Assembly (NCBI GenBank): GCA_934149305.1
Contig: CAKPEF010000006.1
Coordinates: 21,379 to 85,378 of the forward strand
From: an uncultured Clostridia bacterium
GTDB lineage: Bacteria > Bacillota > Clostridia > TANB77 > UBA1234
Direction: 5' to 3'
Length of the DNA stretch: 64,000 nt
The notes beneath the pieces are model-generated. The model did not search any database. It saw only the letters and a list, made by a program, of their open reading frames with translations, and was not told where the DNA came from. Made by a program: the position numbers and the translations under genes. Shown one piece after another: positions 29,676 through 40,185 of the stretch. Positions within the stretch are counted from its first letter, which is position 1; each line of letters begins with the position of its first letter.

Positions 29676-29712
29676 CTAAAGCCAGTAAGTTTTTGGTTAC
29701 TTACTGGCTTTA
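29676..29712. terminator. Bidirectional terminator between ispG and the glucan synthase gene
   Basis: AAAGCCAGTAAG pairs with CTTACTGGCTTT, followed by TATATTTTTT on the plus strand; the minus strand also shows a T-rich end. Confidence 0.85.
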
Positions 29713-29718
29713 TATTTT

Positions 29719-32700
29719 TTAGTTGTTTTGTATTCCATTTTTAGCCTCTATTATCACATCACTACATGAATATATTAAATTTTCTTCTTCTTTTGACATT
29801 GTATATTTCTTTAATATATGAATTCCTCCATTCATGTTAAACAAATAATTTGCATTCTCTCTTCCCATTATTTCAAATATTTTTTCATTCACATATTGCT
29901 CGTAGCTATTTGGTTCTTCATTTAAAATCACCAAATCAACTTTTACATTTTTATGAAAGAAATAGTCTTCCATATTTACTAATGTTTTTATGGCATACGA
30001 GTCATTCACATCATCAATTTTTACAAGTATTATTGGTAGGTCACCTGATATTCCAAACTTCCATAAATCCGATTGCTTTAGTCTGCTTTCTTCTATATTT
30101 TTTGCGTATTTTTCAAGTGTCTTTGAACCATTTATTACTTCAGAAAGTAATTTATTATATACTGCCACCTCTTTTGCCTTATATCCTAAAAATCTATTTT
30201 CAATTACACTTCTTCCAAATGCAAGTTCAAATAATCTTGTATCTGCATCAAACTTTGTATATTTATCTTGAAGCAATTTTATATCTTCTATGCTCTCACC
30301 TAATGCAATGTAGTAGTTTATAATTATTTCTTCGTTTGGTTTCACGTTAAGTTCTGTTTTTAGCGATATCGCAGTATTTGCATTCGAAACAATCTCATTC
30401 GAAAACATTTTATCTTTATATATTATTGTTGGATTTTTTATAGTGTTTCCTCTTCCTACTATTTTGCATTTATCAAGTTCGACTTCAAATTTTAATTCTG
30501 GTTTTGACAAGATTACTGCAAAATTTGAAAGAAAAATTCTTGTACCATTGTGAAATCGCTTTTCTAACACTACATTTCCATCTACATTATTTGCACACAA
30601 AAATAAGCTATTATATGCCGGGTGCACTATATCACTATTAGGGTCGGTCAGAACGGGTTCAAGATAACTAATCACATCTAAGTTTTTTATTTCTTTTCCT
30701 ACATTTTTTATTTTTATTTGTCTCAATTCAACTCTATCTTCTGCTGATACTGCAATCTTAGTTGTTGTTTCAATATCTCCATCTTTTCTATAATATTTAC
30801 AACACGATGTCGAAAACGAAACATTATATTCATCAGGCTTTTCACTTTCTAATGGTTTTAACAAGTTGCTCCAAACTCTTTTTGTGTTTCTATCTTTTAT
30901 AAATATTGTGTTTGAGATTTTGCAAGATTCATTATATTTATTAACTTGTATTCCTCTTGTTTCACTATAGCCTTCGCCTCTGTCGTTAATTAACAACGTG
31001 TATTCATCGCCGGCTAGGATATTCACATTTCCTTCATCTTTGTTAATAATTTTTTCTGAATAATCTTCATAATCTTTATATTTTAATACTTTTATTTTTT
31101 CCTTCTTTTCCTTTGTGAATATAACTTTTTGTGGTACTTTCTCTTGAAGCAATATCTCGGTTGCTTTCATGCAAGGTTCTTCAGCAAACCTTTCCTTTAA
31201 AATGTCATTATTTAAATAATTGTTTATTGATAAAAGAATCAACCCTTGATGATGTGCCATATATGTTTTTACAATTTCATATTTTTCTTTTACCCTTGAA
31301 GGTGTATAATCGATTGATTCATATAAGCCAAACTTATTATATGCTCCTATTTTCTTCAAAACTTCGATGTTTTTCAAAACATCTTTTGGCGTCATAGAAA
31401 GTGCTAAAACGCTTGCATATGGCGAGACAACAATTTCGTCTTTAAGTCCTCTTTTTAATCCAAGCCAAGGTATCCCAAATGCCTTATATTGATAATTGTA
31501 ATTTAAGTCTTGTAAATTAAATGCAGATTCAGATATTCCCCATGGTATATTAAGTTTTTTTGCATATCTTTTTTGACTATATATGCAAAATCTATATGTT
31601 TCCTCAAGCAAAGTGTAATCATACGATTTCATAATCACAAGTGGCATGAAATATTCAAACATTGTTCCAGCCCAAGACACAAGCCCTTTGTAGCCATCAA
31701 CTGTTGTCAAACTTCTACCAAGATAAAACCAGTGCTTGTACGGTATATCTCTTTTTGCAATCGCTATAAAACTTGCAAGCCTTGCCTCAGACGCAAGCAA
31801 ATCGTAATATGAATCTACAAGTTTTTTATTTCTATCATCATATCCTATAGAAAATAAATTTTTTCTGTAATCATACAAACATGAAAAATCGGTTTCATCT
31901 ATTATTTTTTGAACTTTTTGTACTAGCTCATCTTCTCCATGGTCTTTCAAAACTTCTTTAACCACATATAAATACCCGACAAAATTTCCGCTATCTACTG
32001 TCGAAATAAATTTGGGTTCAAGTGGTGCTAGTGTTGTTATGTCATACCAATTATATAAGTGTCCATTCCACTTTTCTAATTTTTCTATCGTACCTATGCT
32101 ATTTTTTAATCTCTCTAGCATTTCTTTGTCCGTTATAAATGATAAATCATTTGCGGATATTATCGCAAGCAGTCCGAAGCCCTATATTAGTCGATGAAGT
32201 ATTTTTTACAATTTGCTTTTTTCGATTTTCTTGATAATTGTCTGGCGGAATAAAATTGTTTTCCTTTGCCATGTATTTATCAAAATAATTCCAAGTTCTC
32301 TTAGCGATATCTAATAATATTTTCTTGTCATTTTCTTTAGGCTTCTCTATTTTTTTAGTATTTTCTTTTGAAATCAAGTACGAAATAAAAGGTGTCATAA
32401 ACCAAGCTACCAAAAATGATATACCTGTGCTTATTAAATTTTTATGATATATGCTATATGTTAAAAGTAGCTCAAGTCCAATAATTGGACTTATTATCAT
32501 TTCTTTTATATAACATTTTAAATTTCTACCCAAAAGTTTCTCGGCATCAGCAGCAGTCACCCACTCTAGCAAATGCTCTTTTGATATAAACATTCTATAT
32601 AACGTGATTACTATTGCCTCAAGTAAAAGCACTGCTTTATATGGCAAAAGAATTAAAGCCATTATACATCTGTATAAACTTGCATTCATTCCGTTTATCG

Positions 32701-35050
32701 TTATAAAAAAATTCTTTGTTCTTTTATAATTGGTTTTAAAATTAAAAAGTGTTGAAAGCACATCCATTATAAATGGAAAAAATAAAATGAAGAGTGCACT
32801 TTTGGGAAAACCCATAAACAATAATATTAGCACACTAATATCTAAAATGCTTCGCCTTACATTATCGAATATTTTATATTTCGATAATGCATTTATTTTC
32901 TTATTTACGAACCATTTTATAATTTGAATATCTCCTCTTGTCCACCTTTGCAATCTAAGCATATATGAATTTACTCTCGGTGGAAACCCATCTATCAACT
33001 CTATATCGCTTGCAAGACCAACTCTTAAGTAACTCCCCTCTAATAAATCATGACTTAACACAGTATTTTCTGGTATCTCATCTTTTAATACTTTTTGAAA
33101 AACATCTACATTAAAAATTCCTTTACCTGTAAAAATTCCTTCTCCAAACAAGTCCATGTACACATTAGATTCTGCTCCAGAATACATATCAAGCCCCCCA
33201 CTACCAGCGTATAGCTTTGAAAACAATGATGCTGTACTACTTTCTATTGACACTCCAATCTTAGGCTGAATCAGTCCATAACCTTTTTTAACAATTCCAT
33301 TTTCAATTATCGGCTTATTTAACGGATGTTCCATTATACCAATCAATTTTTGAGCGGAGTCTAATACCAGCTCTGTATCTGCATCTAATGTTATTATATA
33401 TTTTGTTTTAGGGATTTTTTCTATCGTGTTTATTTGAAAAGTACCTTGCTCTCCTGTTAATAAAAAGTTGTTGAACTCTGTTATCATTCCTCTTTTTCGC
33501 TCATATCCTAGCCACTTACCTTGGGATTTATTGTACACTCTTCTTCTATAAACAAAATAAAATATTTTCTTGTTATATTTTTGATTTAACTTTTCAACTT
33601 CCTCTACTCCAACTTTTTTTATTTCTTCATCATATGGTGCTATTTCAGAGTCTATTTCAGAAGTATCACCAAGCAAACAAAAATATAACTTCGCATCTCT
33701 ATTTGCTAAATAATAAACTTCTAAATCATTTACAAGTTTTTTAACTCTTTCTTTGCTATTTAAAAGTGTTGGCACTATTACAAATGTGCCTACATCTTCA
33801 CTTATTTCTTCCATTCTAGGCAATCTTCTGGGCTTTTTTATCTTTGTAACAATTTTGTTTACTATTATGCAAAAGACTTCTGAAAACGGAATTATTCCCC
33901 ACAAAAATTTTTCTTTAAACAAAACAATGCTTAAAATAATACTAGGTAAATATATCCCGAATGTATATAAAAGTAATTTAGTTGCCCCAGAAAGACCAGT
34001 ATTCACTTTCGTGTTTATGCCGATTTCATCATACAATCTTTTTTTATCGTCATCGAAAAGAAAAAATCCGATATGCTTATTTTCTTTTTTAGATAATTCA
34101 ACAAGCATATTAGCAACATATATTTCTGACACATTTGCAAGTTTTGATATTTTTTTTATTTCTTCTCTATACATTGCTTTTGTATCAAAATCCATTTTCG
34201 TGTAAACTTCATCTTCTGTCAAAATATTTTCTATGTTATTTATTTTTTCAAATATCATTGTCCAATTAAATCTAGAAATATTTTTTATGCTTGTTATTGC
34301 GTTGCTCATCGAAATTCTGCGCGTTGCCATATCATAATGCTCTATTTTTATAATTTCACTCGATGTCATTCCTGCTTTTACTATTTCATCTTCTAGTATC
34401 TCTATATATTTTGTGCCATCTTGTCCCATCTTTTTTAGTGAATAAATCATATATTCTATATATGACATTACTTCACCATTCAAATTTATATTTTTGTAAT
34501 CATAAAATTTTTGCTTTGATGTTTCCTTGCCTAAAATCACACGCTCTATAAGGCTTTCCACTTTAAACTTCTCAAGTTGAGATGTTATAATCTTATCGCA
34601 AACTCTCCTAACATGTTCTATAAGAGCTATTTTTAGCATTAAAGGAAAATACCATATCTCCTCCATGCTAAGAGTTCTTTTAGTTTGATAAGCATTTATA
34701 AAATTCTCGATTATATCCCCTGTTATATTTCCATCTACATATTTTACAAGCTCTCTTGCTAATATTTGAACTCTACAAATGCCACCAACAGAAGGAAGTT
34801 TTGTGTATTCTTTTATAGATAAATCATTTAATATCGAATTGTATTGTTCTTCTATTATATAAAAATTGTCCAAAAGCCACTCACCAGCCGGTGGTACAGA
34901 AACATTTTTTGCAACACTTTCACTTAAAATATCAAATGCCTTTGATATTCTATTATAATTTTCTTTAAGTCTATTTAATGGATAACTCTTTTTATTTGAA
35001 GTTTTTGAAACATTATGATTTATAGCTAACTTTTTCGCAAAATTTTCCAT
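29719..35050 (-). CDS. Cyclic beta-glucan synthase-like protein (GT84 plus GH94-type domains), one CGG +1 shift
   Basis: From ATG 35050 (GGGAG upstream) come a helical N-domain, membrane segments (about 370-415), the GT84 core with DxD motif ITLDADTELV and QxxRW motif LQRWTRGD, more membrane segments and FIPPDNYQENR...TNIGL. There it meets CGG (C at 32176) and would stop 8 codons later. A +1 shift gives GLLAIISANDLSFITDKEML, then LYNWYDITTLAPLEPKFIS, HHQGLILLSINNYL (glycoamylase-like) and a GH94-type beta-sandwich. About 1776 residues; NdvB/Cgs proteins of about 2800 carry a C-terminal GH94 phosphorylase that is here a separate gene (26045-28311). Expected role: synthesis and export of cyclic beta-glucan. 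Confidence 0.85.
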
Positions 35051-35203
35051 CTTTTCACTCCCTAGCATACTTTATCTTATTTTTGCCAAGCAATGAAAAA
35101 ATATACACATTCAAATTTATTATTAAGTTAGATTGTTTTTACGATAGTTTTTGTTAGTTAAAATTTTATATCCACACGCTATACTAGCCTTAACATTGTA
35201 AGA

Positions 35204-35905
35204 TTACAAACTACTATAAAATTCTTTTACGCCATCTATTATTCCAATTACTATTTTATTTTGATATTCTTCTGTCTGTAAAAGTCTCAAATCTTCGGCA
35301 TTTGATAAAAAACCACATTCAACTATTATTACAGGAATATTGGTCTTATCTACTATTTTTATCCCTTCAATTGATAAAGCTACTCTTTTATTCACTCTGT
35401 CAATATTTTTTTGGATAGAACTTTGAACTAAAGTGGCAAGCCTTTTACCTTCATCAGAATTTTTACTATAAAAAGTCTGCCACCCCCACGAACTTCCTCC
35501 TTCAAATTTATTCATATGTATTGAAATCATAATATCTGCTCCACTATTATTGGCTATATTCACTCTATTTGTCAAATCTGAAGACTTCATTTCTCTAAGG
35601 GACTTTTGTTTGTCAGTATCTGCTATATTATTTTCATCTTCTCTTGTCATTATTACTAAAAACCCTTCATCTTCAAGTGCATCTCTCAATTTTTCGGCAA
35701 TTTCAAGATTCAGCCCCGCTTCTTCTACCCCGTCACTAGAAACAGCACCCCCGTCTGGTGCACCATGTCCTGCATCAACAACTATTTTATATGTTTTTGT
35801 ATTTCCTGTAGTTTGCACTATTATCTCTTTGCTACAAGTACTAATAAAAACCAATAAAAACACTACTATACCAATCAAAATAAAAAAAGTTTTTTTATTG
35901 AACAT
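35204..35905 (-). CDS. N-acetylmuramoyl-L-alanine amidase, CwlD-like
   Basis: About 232 residues with one N-terminal membrane anchor. Amidase_3 zinc ligands are in VVDAGHGAPDGG, VEEAGLNLEIAEKL and MISIHMNKF; the catalytic Glu is in IIVECGFLSN. The sequence WGWQTFYSKNSDEGKRLA is close to CwlD, the enzyme that makes muramic lactam in spore cortex. It could also be a general amidase, since no sporulation gene is adjacent. ATG 35905 with GAGGTGG upstream is preferred to GTG 35911. Confidence 0.85.
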   Translation of the reverse strand: MFNKKTFFILIGIVVFLLVFISTCSKEIIVQTTGNTKTYKIVVDAGHGAPDGGAVSSDGVEEAGLNLEIAEKLRDALEDEGFLVIMTREDENNIADTDKQKSLREMKSSDLTNRVNIANNSGADIMISIHMNKFEGGSSWGWQTFYSKNSDEGKRLATLVQSSIQKNIDRVNKRVALSIEGIKIVDKTNIPVIIVECGFLSNAEDLRLLQTEEYQNKIVIGIIDGVKEFYSSL

Positions 35906-36037
35906 ATCCACCTCACAAAAACAAATCTATTTATTTATATATGTGACTATGATAAAAATATTACTTAATTGTTTATAGATACCTCTTCATTTGTTGTTAA
36001 TGATGCCACTTCTACCTCATGAGATTTTATGCACAAA

Positions 36038-36070
36038 AAAACATATACATAAAATTAATGTATATGTTTT
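36038..36070 (-). terminator. Terminator after the GGDEF gene
   Basis: AAAACATATACAT pairs with ATGTATATGTTTT; on the minus strand a T7 run follows. Confidence 0.8.
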
Positions 36071-36076
36071 TGATTA

Positions 36077-37018
36077 TTAACTTTTTCTTCTATCTTCCAT
36101 AAAAGTACTACCTGGAACCGTTTTTGCTTTCTTCTTTACTGTCGCACCATCTTCGCCTATTTCAAGAGGGCTTTTGTATTGCTTATATCTATTACTAATC
36201 ATTGCTACAGTTATTGTTGTTATTGGATATTTTTCCATTTTGCCCCTCCTGTTTAAAAGCCTTACTCCACCTTTTTTTATATCTTCTTCTGAATAGTATT
36301 CTTTTATACCTTTGTCAAATAATTTGATAATTGTTCTTCCTATTTTTTTTGCATTTTCATAGTCTACTATAGCAACAAAATCGTCTCCACCAATATGTCC
36401 TAAAAAGTCGCCTCTTTTTCCATGTTCTTGTATTGCCTCTTTTAAAACCTCTGCTGTGTATTTTATAACTTCGTCGCCATTCATAAATCCATATTTATCA
36501 TTATACGCCTTGAAGTTATCTAAATCGGTATACAATACAGCATACATTCCTTTTGAGCCAATTCTTCTTTTTAATTCATTTTCTATTTGTATATTTCCAG
36601 GAAGTCCTGTAAGTGCACTTATACATCTATTTGCACTTATTAAGTGTGATAAATTTCTTATTGTATAGTAAAAGTACTGCTTATTTAAAGGTTTTGGAAT
36701 ATAATACTCTACACCTTTTTTTAATATATCTAACCTGTGATTTTCATCTTTTTGGCTAGATGTAACTATTATAGGGGTTATTGCATTGTCTTTTCCTTTT
36801 CTAATGTATTTACAAACATTTGATGTTGTCTCATCTTCTAACCCATCTTCATTTATTACTATTAAATCTGGCACAGAAAGTAAAGCCTTTCTTAAACTTG
36901 TCTTATCTGAATTTGAACAAACAAATTCATAATCAATTTCATTTTCATATAGTTCTGCTACAAGCTCACAAAGCTCTTTTGTATCATCTACTAAAACAAT
37001 ATATTTTGTATTTAGCAT
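36077..37018 (-). CDS. GGDEF diguanylate cyclase with receiver-like N-domain
   Basis: 313 residues. The N-terminal half is a response-regulator fold (YIVLVDDTKELCELVAELY, TPIIVTSSQ, YYIPKPLNKQ), but the usual phospho-Asp position reads Asn (PDLIVINEDG). The C-terminal GGDEF domain has DLDNFKAYNDKYGFMNGDEV and the active-site motif GGDDF, compatible with cyclic-di-GMP synthesis. The residues before it (KRGDFLGH) do not form a clear RxxD product-inhibition site. It starts about 19 bp after rsmA, in the same operon. Confidence 0.82.
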   Translation of the reverse strand: MLNTKYIVLVDDTKELCELVAELYENEIDYEFVCSNSDKTSLRKALLSVPDLIVINEDGLEDETTSNVCKYIRKGKDNAITPIIVTSSQKDENHRLDILKKGVEYYIPKPLNKQYFYYTIRNLSHLISANRCISALTGLPGNIQIENELKRRIGSKGMYAVLYTDLDNFKAYNDKYGFMNGDEVIKYTAEVLKEAIQEHGKRGDFLGHIGGDDFVAIVDYENAKKIGRTIIKLFDKGIKEYYSEEDIKKGGVRLLNRRGKMEKYPITTITVAMISNRYKQYKSPLEIGEDGATVKKKAKTVPGSTFMEDRRKS

Positions 37019-37036
37019 TTTTTCCTCCTTTGTATA

Positions 37037-37864
37037 TTACATATTATTTGAAATATCAGCAAATTGCTCCATTGTCAAATTTTCAGCTCTTAATTTAGAA
37101 TCTATACCTAATTTTTCAAGTACATTTTTTATTTTCTCTTTTGATATTCCCATACTTGCAAGAGAATTATTTATTGTTTTTCTTCTTTGTGAAAAACCAG
37201 CTTTTATTAAGTTAAAAAAGTCTTTTTCATTTTTTAGCTCTACTGTTGGAACATTTCTAACATCTAGCTTTATTACGCATGAATCAACTTCTGGCATAGG
37301 CTCAAAATTTTCCTTTGGAACATCTATAATTATCTCCGGTTTCGTATAATAATTTATACTTATAGTTATTGCCCCATATTCTTTACTATTAGGAACTGCA
37401 CAAAATCTTTCTCCAACTTCTTTTTGAACCATAACAGTTATGCTTTTTAATTTTAATTTTTCCTCTAGAAGTTTCATAATTATTGGAGTGGTTATATAAT
37501 ATGGCAAATTAGCAACAACTTTTACACTATCATATTTTTCAACTATCTCATTTAAATCAACCTTTAAAACATCCTTCTCTATTAACTCGAAATTATCATA
37601 TAAACAAAATCTTTCTTTAAGAATGTTTGACATATTTGAATCCAATTCGATTGCAATTACTTTATTTGCATTTTCCAATAATTTTGCTGTCAAACTACCT
37701 AGTCCGGGACCAATTTCTATTATAGTATCATTTTTATTTACATCTGCTTTTTCAATAATTTGATTTATAATCTCTTCATTTATTAAAAAATTTTGTCCTA
37801 ATTTTTTGTTTGCTCTAAGTCCATATTTTTTTAAGATAAATTCTGTTTCTTCACGTAAATTCAT
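37037..37864 (-). CDS. rsmA: 16S rRNA dimethyladenosine transferase (KsgA)
   Basis: 275 residues, full length: LGQNFLINEEIINQI, SAM motif IEIGPGLGSLTAKLL, catalytic motif VANLPYYITTPI and the C-terminal RRKTINNSL. It dimethylates two adjacent adenines in helix 45 of 16S rRNA. GAGGTGG precedes the ATG. The 3D protein gene just upstream recalls the yabE-rnmV-rsmA order of Bacillus, with rnmV missing here. Confidence 0.96.
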   Translation of the reverse strand: MNLREETEFILKKYGLRANKKLGQNFLINEEIINQIIEKADVNKNDTIIEIGPGLGSLTAKLLENANKVIAIELDSNMSNILKERFCLYDNFELIEKDVLKVDLNEIVEKYDSVKVVANLPYYITTPIIMKLLEEKLKLKSITVMVQKEVGERFCAVPNSKEYGAITISINYYTKPEIIIDVPKENFEPMPEVDSCVIKLDVRNVPTVELKNEKDFFNLIKAGFSQRRKTINNSLASMGISKEKIKNVLEKLGIDSKLRAENLTMEQFADISNNM

Positions 37865-37969
37865 ATCCCACCTCTGAAAAAAATTATATACTTAATTTGG
37901 TAATTTATCAATATTTTTGTCGAGTATTTAAATAATCAAGGTTATTTTTAATATTTTAACACATAAAAA

Positions 37970-38022
37970 CTCATACTTATAATGCTTCATCAAAATTTTT
38001 TGATTTTCATATACAAGTATGA
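37970..38022 (-). terminator. Terminator after the 3D-domain gene
   Basis: ACTCATACTT pairs with AAGTATGAGT across about 30 bp that contain a second small hairpin; TTTTTATG follows on the minus strand. Confidence 0.7.
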
Positions 38023-38029
38023 GTCGATT

Positions 38030-38800
38030 TTATTCACCTAATACATATACATTAACTTTTCTTCTGCCCCATTCTAGAGCCTCTGTATGTGTATCCATGT
38101 ACAAGTCTATTTTTAATTCTTTTATTGCACTACCGGTATCTGCTGCGACTGCATGACCGTAATCCCAAGCACCATTTAGTCCTTCAACATAAACTTTACT
38201 GTTTAATGGAATGATTTTTGGATCAACTGCAATTACTTTCATTCCAGAGCCTGGAACGATTTTTAATCCACTATGTGTACAACCATAGTTTGGATTGTCT
38301 GGGCTTTTGCCACAACATTTCTTACATAAGCAATAAGCTGTTGCAGTGACTTCTATTTTATTTTCATATTCTGTTGGCGGATTACTTTCTGCTAAATCCC
38401 TATATTTTACTAATTTTGTTTCTGTATTATTTTCTTTAACTGGTTCTTCTACAAAAACCTCTTGCTTTTCATTTTTTGCTTCTTCTACTACTATTTCAGC
38501 TTCTTCTGGCTCATTTTGAACAATTGCCATAACATATTCTTCTTGTTCTCCACTTGTTTCTTCCTCAATATCACCAGCTACACTTGCTGACATGTACATC
38601 ATTCTTCTAGATATTATTTCGTTATCATTTTCTTCTTTGACAGTTATTAAATCAATTTCTTCAGGAACCATTTCACAAATTTTAACAACTTCTTCATTAC
38701 GATTTTCTAAATAAATTATTGAGTAAAAAGCTCCAATTACTAAAACTGCTAAAAATAAAATCATTTTCTTTTGTAAAATAATACTTCGATCTGCTTCCAT
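38030..38800 (-). CDS. 3D-domain cell-wall protein (YabE/Rpf-like)
   Basis: About 256 residues: one N-terminal membrane segment (KMILFLAVLVIGAFYSIIYL), a long acidic Glu-rich linker (about 40-140), a Cys cluster TATAYCLCKKCCGKSP, and a 3D domain with its three Asp in IAVDPKIIPL, AADTGSAI and KIDLYMDTHTEALEWG. Such proteins are lytic-transglycosylase-like enzymes of cell-wall turnover and resuscitation. ATG 38800 follows TTTGGAGGT, so the upstream in-frame ATG at 38824 is unlikely. Confidence 0.88.
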   Translation of the reverse strand: MEADRSIILQKKMILFLAVLVIGAFYSIIYLENRNEEVVKICEMVPEEIDLITVKEENDNEIISRRMMYMSASVAGDIEEETSGEQEEYVMAIVQNEPEEAEIVVEEAKNEKQEVFVEEPVKENNTETKLVKYRDLAESNPPTEYENKIEVTATAYCLCKKCCGKSPDNPNYGCTHSGLKIVPGSGMKVIAVDPKIIPLNSKVYVEGLNGAWDYGHAVAADTGSAIKELKIDLYMDTHTEALEWGRRKVNVYVLGE

Positions 38801-39017
38801 TTTTAATACCTCCAAACGTCGCATGGTTCAAATTCTACTACTATTTTTATCGCTTGTCAAATTTTTTATTCCTTTTTTCTAAAATTTGGTAAAATATAGC
38901 CACATTTTTCCATTTAATTCCTTTTATTCCATAATAATTTTTAATATATTTTTTTCATTTGTGTAAAAATATTATCGAACCAAAAGAATATTTTTAAATT
39001 TATGGAGGTAATTTTTT

Positions 39018-40133
39018 ATGAAAATAAATCGTATTTTTTTAACATTACTTATGTTATTTGCCTTATCATTAACACAAATTTCTTTTGCCAGTAGTATAGT
39101 TCCAAACACCTCTGGTGAAATTAGTACTAGTGGCGAAACTTCAGCAAGTGGTGAAGGCAATCCAGCATCAAGTGGTGAAACTGGCATAATATCTAGTGGT
39201 GAAACATCCACAAGTGGTGAAGAACCTAGCGTAATGAAACTTAAAAGTAAAGCTTTAGACTCTAAGCTTGAAGTTTTAGAAAACCAAAAGCTAACTGCAA
39301 AATTTAAAGCAGAGATTGTTAGTGGCGAAAAAGTATTTTATGCAATAACAAATCAACCTGCACATGGCGTAGTTACTCAATCTGGAGGACATTTGCCTGA
39401 CTTTGTTTATACACCTAATAAAGATTATACTGGAACAGATAAAATAGCATTTAGATTAGAAAGTGGAGATAGATATTCTAACGCAGCTACAGTAACTATA
39501 ACTGTTAAACAAGATTCTAGCACCGTTATTCCTTTTAATTATATAGACATGAAAGAACATTGGGCAAATTATTCAGCTTCTCATTTAGCAGCAAGAGGAC
39601 TTATAATAGGTGAAGAAATAGGAAATAGATTTTACTTTAATCCAGAAAAAACAATGACTCGTGGCGAATTTATGTTGTTCTTACTTTCAATAACAGAAAG
39701 CAATTTAGATGCAGAAGTTGATGTTAAACCTTCAATATTTGCAGATAAAGATTCAATTCCATCTTGGCTTCTTGAGGCAGCAAAAGTTGCATATTCTAAA
39801 AAGATTATAAAAGGTTCTGATGAAGGTGGAAAAATATATTTAAATTTAAATAAGCCAATCACTAGAGTAGAAGCTGTTACTATGATAAGCAATGTTTTAG
39901 GAACAAATACTTCTACAAAAGAAATAACTTATAAAGATGTGGGGTCAATTCCATCTTGGGCTTTAAATGCAGTAAAAAGTTTAACAGCATACAAGATAGT
40001 ACAAGGTGATTCTGAAAATATGTTCAATCCACACAAGACACTTACAAGAGCTGAAGCAGCAGAACTTTCATTTAAATTATTAAAACAATTAGAATTAAAC
40101 AACCTATCAAACGGAAGTGGGGATATAAAATAA
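39018..40133 (+). CDS. S-layer-homology (SLH) surface protein with Ser/Gly/Glu/Thr-rich linker
   Basis: 371 residues: signal peptide to about residue 25 (MLFALSLTQISFAS), a low-complexity stretch of repeated SGETS units (about 31-68), an Ig-like domain (VFYAITNQPAHGVVTQ...DKIAFRLESGDRYSNAATVTITV), then three SLH domains (YIDMKEHWANYSASHLAARGL; SIPSWLLEAAKVAYSKKII; SIPSWALNAVKSLTAYKIVQGD). SLH domains bind pyruvylated cell-wall polymer, so the protein is anchored at the surface. GGAGG precedes the ATG. The repetitive DNA of the linker may vary in length between strains. Confidence 0.9.
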   Translation: MKINRIFLTLLMLFALSLTQISFASSIVPNTSGEISTSGETSASGEGNPASSGETGIISSGETSTSGEEPSVMKLKSKALDSKLEVLENQKLTAKFKAEIVSGEKVFYAITNQPAHGVVTQSGGHLPDFVYTPNKDYTGTDKIAFRLESGDRYSNAATVTITVKQDSSTVIPFNYIDMKEHWANYSASHLAARGLIIGEEIGNRFYFNPEKTMTRGEFMLFLLSITESNLDAEVDVKPSIFADKDSIPSWLLEAAKVAYSKKIIKGSDEGGKIYLNLNKPITRVEAVTMISNVLGTNTSTKEITYKDVGSIPSWALNAVKSLTAYKIVQGDSENMFNPHKTLTRAEAAELSFKLLKQLELNNLSNGSGDIK

Positions 40134-40143
40134 CTTAACAAAA

Positions 40144-40174
40144 AACAGGTACCGATTTAAAATTCGATACCTGT
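40144..40174. terminator. Bidirectional terminator
   Basis: AACAGGTACCGA pairs with TCGATACCTGTT, T-rich on both sides; between convergent SLH and MBL genes. Confidence 0.85.
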
Positions 40175-40185
40175 TTTATAATTTT

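Noticed and set aside
39100..39230. CRISPR-like or tandem-repeat array in the SGETS coding stretch
   Set aside because: Units are short, irregular and in frame; it is a low-complexity protein linker. No CRISPR array was seen anywhere in the window.
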